Assembly: GCA_937983085.1 (NCBI GenBank)
Contig: CALJKZ010000407.1
Span: 1 to 7,647, forward strand
DNA from: an uncultured Gemmatimonadales bacterium
GTDB lineage: Bacteria; Gemmatimonadota; Gemmatimonadetes; Longimicrobiales; Gaopeijiaceae
Direction: 5' to 3'
DNA length: 7,647 bases
Part shown: positions 4,853-7,647 of the stretch, piece by piece
How positions within the stretch are numbered: the stretch's first letter is position 1
How the letters are laid out: every line of letters starts with the position of its first letter
The notes under the pieces: generated by a model
What the model was told of the DNA's origin: nothing
The model's database searches: none
What the model saw: the letters and a program-made list of their open reading frames with translations, nothing else
Position numbers and translations under genes: made by a program

Positions 4853-5849
4853 GCGCATCGAGTGCCCGGAGCCGGGCGTGTACCGGGACGTGCCGTTCAG
4901 CGACTACATCCGCTGGGACGCGGCGTCCAACAGCCAGCTCAGCCACCTGGTCCCGCCGTCGACGCCCGCGCACCTGAAGGTCTACCTGGACGGCGACGAC
5001 GACCCGACGAGGGCCAGGAAGGAAGGCCGGTCGCTACATGCCGCGGTGCTCGAGCCCCACGTCTTCGAGGCCGAGTACCGGACCGCGGAGCAGTGCAGCG
5101 CCACGACCCAGAAAGGCGCGCAGTGCTCCAAGCCCGGCAACTGGCCGACCAAGGGCGGCGCGTGGCTCTGCACGACGCACCTGGACGCGGCCAACCGCGC
5201 CGGCAAGGACCCCGGCATCGACCCCGACGTGGTGACGATGACGGAGTCCGAGTACCGGATGGTGACGTCCGCCCGGGACGCGATCCTCGCCCACCCCGTG
5301 GCCAGCGGCTTCTTCCTCGTCGACGACGGCGAGAAGGAGGTCAGCGTCGTGTGGGACGAGGAGGTCGCGCCGGGACAGTACGTCCGCTGCAAGGGCCGCT
5401 GGGACTTCTACAGCCCGAGCCTGACCGGCGGCACGATCATGGACCTGAAGGGCGCCCGCGACGCCAGCAAGACGGGCTTCGCCAGGGACGCCTTCAAGTT
5501 CGGCTACTACCGGCAGGCCGCGCTCTATCTGTCGGCCGCCAAGGCGCTCGGGCTGCCCGCCGCCCACTACGCCATCCTCGCCGTCGAGAAGGAGGCGCCG
5601 TTCGCCATGATGATCCACCGGATCACCGAGGCGTCCATCGGCGCGCTGCCCGACCCAGGCGAGCCAGCCTTCCACACGATCCGCCACGTCCGTGCGCTGT
5701 ATCGGCAGTGCCGCGAGACCGGCGAGTACCCCGCCTACGACGTGCGCCCTCACGACCTGACGCTGGACGACTGGCAGTGGTCGACGATGGACGCCCAAAC
5801 CCGACAACTCGAAGAACAGCTCCATGTGGAGCAGGAAGCCGCAGCATGA
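4845..5849 (+). CDS. RecE-like 5'-3' exonuclease (PD-(D/E)XK, DUF3799 type) with Cys/His insert
   Basis: A 334-residue protein. Its ATG lies within the end of the previous gene, preceded by GGAGG at 4831-4835. It begins with Pro-Gly-Val-Tyr and an Asn-Ser-Gln-Leu (28-35 region), typical of phage RecE/PDDEXK nucleases. Core motifs are visible: Gly-Arg-Ser-Leu-His65, Glu165 in Glu-Val-Ser-Val-Val-Trp, Asp187 in Lys-Gly-Arg-Trp-Asp-Phe, Asp200-Leu-Lys202, and Gln224 with Tyr228 in YYRQAALYL. These residues would bind metal and DNA for strand resection. Between motif I and the core sits a segment with Cys84, Cys94, Cys109 and His112, a possible zinc site. The neighbouring RecT-like gene supplies the annealing partner. 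The enzyme would produce 3' single-stranded tails in phage recombination or genome circularisation. Confidence 0.85.
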   Translation: MSERIECPEPGVYRDVPFSDYIRWDAASNSQLSHLVPPSTPAHLKVYLDGDDDPTRARKEGRSLHAAVLEPHVFEAEYRTAEQCSATTQKGAQCSKPGNWPTKGGAWLCTTHLDAANRAGKDPGIDPDVVTMTESEYRMVTSARDAILAHPVASGFFLVDDGEKEVSVVWDEEVAPGQYVRCKGRWDFYSPSLTGGTIMDLKGARDASKTGFARDAFKFGYYRQAALYLSAAKALGLPAAHYAILAVEKEAPFAMMIHRITEASIGALPDPGEPAFHTIRHVRALYRQCRETGEYPAYDVRPHDLTLDDWQWSTMDAQTRQLEEQLHVEQEAAA

Positions 5850-6772
5850 CCCAGCACACCGAAGTCTCCGAGAACCCGACCAACGGCGTGGCCTCCACCG
5901 CCGTCGCCGTGCGCGACGCAAAGGACCCCGACCGCTCCATCGCCGCCTTCAGCTCCCAGGGCAACTTCGAGGCCGCCCAGCGGATGGCCAAGGCGCTGTC
6001 CTCGTCCTCGCTGGTACCCAAGGACTACCAGGGCAACCTGCCCAACACGCTCATCGCCATGGAGCTCGCCAGCCGCGTCGGCGCGAGCGTGTTCATGGTG
6101 ATGCAGAACCTCGACATCATCCACGGCCGCCCGTCGTGGCGCAGCCAGTTCCTCATCGCCACGGTCAACGCCTGCGGTCGGTTCACGCCGATCCGCTACG
6201 ACTTCCAGGGCGACCCCGGCGACAAGGACTGGGGCTGCCGGGCGGTGGCGAAGGACCGCGAGACGGGCGAGGAGTGCGTCGGCCCGCTCGTGACGATGGA
6301 GATGGCCAGCGCCGAGGGCTGGGCCACGAAGAACGGCTCGAAGTGGAAGACGCTGCCCGAGCTGATGCTCTGCTACCGGGCCGCCACGTTCTGGACCCGG
6401 ATCTACGCCCCCGAGCTGTCCATGGGCATGCACACGGCCGACGAGGTCGAGGACGCCGGCATGCACCCCGGCCCCTCGGCCCAAGCCGACGATCTCGGCA
6501 GCGCGCTCCAGGAGGTCGTGCAGAACGCGAAGGTGGTCGAGGCGGAGGTCGAGACCGGCGAGCTCGCGTCCGACGAACTTCTCGACTCCCTCGGCGAGCT
6601 CATGGAGAAGGCCCGGGCCGCCGATGTCATGACCATGGACCTCGAGGAGCAGGTCCAGGCCGCGCTCCAGACGACCACCAAGGCCGACGTGACCGAGGTG
6701 AAGAAGGCGCTGTCGAAGGCGCTGCTGGAGGCGGAGGGTGGCCAAGGCGACATGCTGGACGGGGAAGACTGA
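5846..6772 (+). CDS. recT: RecT-like single-strand annealing protein
   Basis: A 308-residue protein whose start overlaps the nuclease stop (ATGA). The central part (about 40-200) fits RecT: Ala-Lys-Ala-Leu then Leu-Val-Pro-Lys-Asp-Tyr (56-61), the helix NTLIAMELASRVGAS with a Met-Val-Met-Gln-Asn-Leu-Asp-Ile-Ile strand (83-92), Gly-Arg-Pro-Ser-Trp, and the later MLCYRAATFWTRIYAPEL segment. RecT proteins pair complementary single strands made by the RecE exonuclease. The C-terminal third (about 205-308) is very acidic and helical, ending Asp-Gly-Glu-Asp; acidic tails of this kind often serve protein contacts. RecT-type is preferred to Erf or Redbeta because of the Val-Pro-Lys-Asp-Tyr and Gln-Asn-Leu blocks together with a RecE partner. 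Confidence 0.82.
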   Translation: MTQHTEVSENPTNGVASTAVAVRDAKDPDRSIAAFSSQGNFEAAQRMAKALSSSSLVPKDYQGNLPNTLIAMELASRVGASVFMVMQNLDIIHGRPSWRSQFLIATVNACGRFTPIRYDFQGDPGDKDWGCRAVAKDRETGEECVGPLVTMEMASAEGWATKNGSKWKTLPELMLCYRAATFWTRIYAPELSMGMHTADEVEDAGMHPGPSAQADDLGSALQEVVQNAKVVEAEVETGELASDELLDSLGELMEKARAADVMTMDLEEQVQAALQTTTKADVTEVKKALSKALLEAEGGQGDMLDGED

Positions 6773-6775
6773 CCC

Positions 6776-7647
6776 GTGTCCGAGACCAACGGCATCCACC
6801 TCGTCCGCGTCCAGGCCGAGAGCCTCCACCGTCTTCGCTTCGCCCAGGTCGAGCTCGACCCCGAGGGCCAGCTGGTCCGCGTAACTGGCAAGAATGGAGC
6901 CGGGAAGTCGTCCTTGCTCCGTGTCATCCGCGAAGGCCTCGGCGGCGCCGGAGAAGTGCTACCCGAAGCGATCAACGACGAGTCCGAGGACGGGACCGGA
7001 TCGCTGCGCCTGGAGCTCTCCAACGGCTTCACGATCCAGCGTCGCTTCACCGAGTCGAACCCGAAGGGCTACCTGACCGTCGTCGGGCCGGACGGAGGCA
7101 AGCACGGCCAGGGCCGCATCAACGAGTGGCTCGGTCGCAACCACACCTTCGACGTCCTCTCGATCTTCGACCTGAAGCCCGAGCGCCTCACGGAGATCCT
7201 GCTGGGGCTGTCGTCCGACCCTGACCTCGAGGCCAAGATCGACGCGGCCCGGGAGCGCTATCAGCGCCTCTACAACGAGCGGACGCCCCACATCGCTGAA
7301 CAGCGTCGATGCAAGGCGGTGCCGAAGCCGGAGGGCGTGCGGCCCGAGCGGGTCGATGTGTCCGCGGCGATGCTGGAGCTCCGGAAGTTGCAGGCGGAAC
7401 AGCGAAGGCAGCAGGACCAACGGCTGGCCCTCACGCGAAAGCAGGACGAGATCCGGGCCAACTCACTGGCGCAGCGGTCTGCCGCGGCCGAGATCGAGCG
7501 CCTCAGGGCCCAGCTGGAGGATGCGGAGGCCAAGCTCCGCCAGCTGGAGGTCGCCGGCGAAGGTCTCGCCAGACAGCAAGCAGAGATGGAGGAGGCGTCC
7601 CACTCGGAGAAGAGCGTCGCCGCCGAGATCGAAGCCGTCCAAGCCCG
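6776..7647 (+). CDS. SMC/Rad50-like AAA ATPase, N-terminal part (3' truncated)
   Basis: A GTG at 6776 lies three bases after the RecT-like stop, with GGGGAAG upstream; the frame stays open for 290 codons to the window end. The N-terminal strands contain the Walker A GKNGAGKSS (residues 38-46). There follow a small beta domain with Phe-Thr-Ile-Gln-Arg-Arg-Phe (85-91) and the FDLKPERLTEILLGL segment (131-145), the typical layout of phage SbcC/Rad50-like ATPases before the coiled coil. From about 196 on it is a highly charged coiled coil rich in Gln, Glu, Arg and Leu. The Walker B and signature motifs would be in the missing C-terminal part. It probably acts with a nuclease or with the RecET pair in end processing; a partner such as an SbcD-type phosphoesterase should be sought downstream. 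Confidence 0.82.
   Translation, partial: MSETNGIHLVRVQAESLHRLRFAQVELDPEGQLVRVTGKNGAGKSSLLRVIREGLGGAGEVLPEAINDESEDGTGSLRLELSNGFTIQRRFTESNPKGYLTVVGPDGGKHGQGRINEWLGRNHTFDVLSIFDLKPERLTEILLGLSSDPDLEAKIDAARERYQRLYNERTPHIAEQRRCKAVPKPEGVRPERVDVSAAMLELRKLQAEQRRQQDQRLALTRKQDEIRANSLAQRSAAAEIERLRAQLEDAEAKLRQLEVAGEGLARQQAEMEEASHSEKSVAAEIEAVQA

Noticed and set aside
4862..5845. Long open frame upstream of and in frame with the RecT-like gene
   Set aside because: It lies over the RecE-like gene in another frame and is Arg/Pro-rich, as expected of a GC-rich shadow. The RecT-type homology starts after the ATG at 5846.
5750..6829. Long minus-strand frame opposite the RecT-like gene
   Set aside because: It is an antisense shadow rich in His, Gly and Leu, with no motif and no Shine-Dalgarno seen.
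5824..7224. Long rightward frame of over 460 codons
   Set aside because: It overlaps the RecT-like gene and the ATPase, both with clear motifs, and is Arg/Gly/Pro-rich throughout.

Overview
The window looks like part of a temperate phage or prophage from a GC-rich bacterium. The evidence is tightly packed genes with 4-base ATGA/GTGA overlaps, a virion-type repeat protein, a divergent repressor/early-promoter region, an excisionase-like protein, an HNH endonuclease, and a RecE/RecT-like recombination module followed by an SMC/Rad50-like ATPase. No integrase, attachment site, tRNA or ribosomal gene is visible, so lysogeny is inferred from the control region alone. The host cannot be named. A lipoprotein with a textbook lipobox is present, but this does not settle the cell-envelope type.

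Layout. (1) Positions 1-1011, rightward: the end of a structural gene block, made of a truncated protein built from about 22-residue tandem repeats and a small beta-rich protein. (2) Positions 1016-1683, leftward: a two-gene unit, a putative lipoprotein with a BamE-like look followed by a small repressor-type HTH protein, coupled by a GTGA overlap. It ends almost against the structural block. (3) Positions 1737-2340: a small rightward ORF with a strong Shine-Dalgarno whose 3' end overlaps, antisense, the 3' end of a leftward repressor-like gene. That repressor is clearly paralogous to the first HTH protein. (4) Positions 2341-2446: a control region with a rightward TTGACA-type promoter, a leftward -10-like hexamer and operator-like repeats. 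(5) Positions 2447-7647, rightward early operon: excisionase-like HTH, HNH endonuclease with unusual extensions at both ends, CII-like regulator, three small phage proteins, RecE-like nuclease with an inserted zinc-binding-like motif, RecT-like annealing protein, and the N-terminal half of an SMC-like ATPase that leaves the window.

The likely logic is that the 1897-2340 repressor holds down the promoter at 2346-2375. On induction, the early operon would make regulators first and then the recombination proteins. The lipoprotein/HTH pair lies apart from both lytic blocks and reads away from the control region, as expected of a lysogeny-expressed accessory unit; this is inference. The most unusual points are the Cys/His insertion in the RecE-like nuclease, the HNH protein that appears fused to an unrelated N-terminal segment and runs about 340 bases into the next gene, and the duplicated repressor flanking a lipoprotein.
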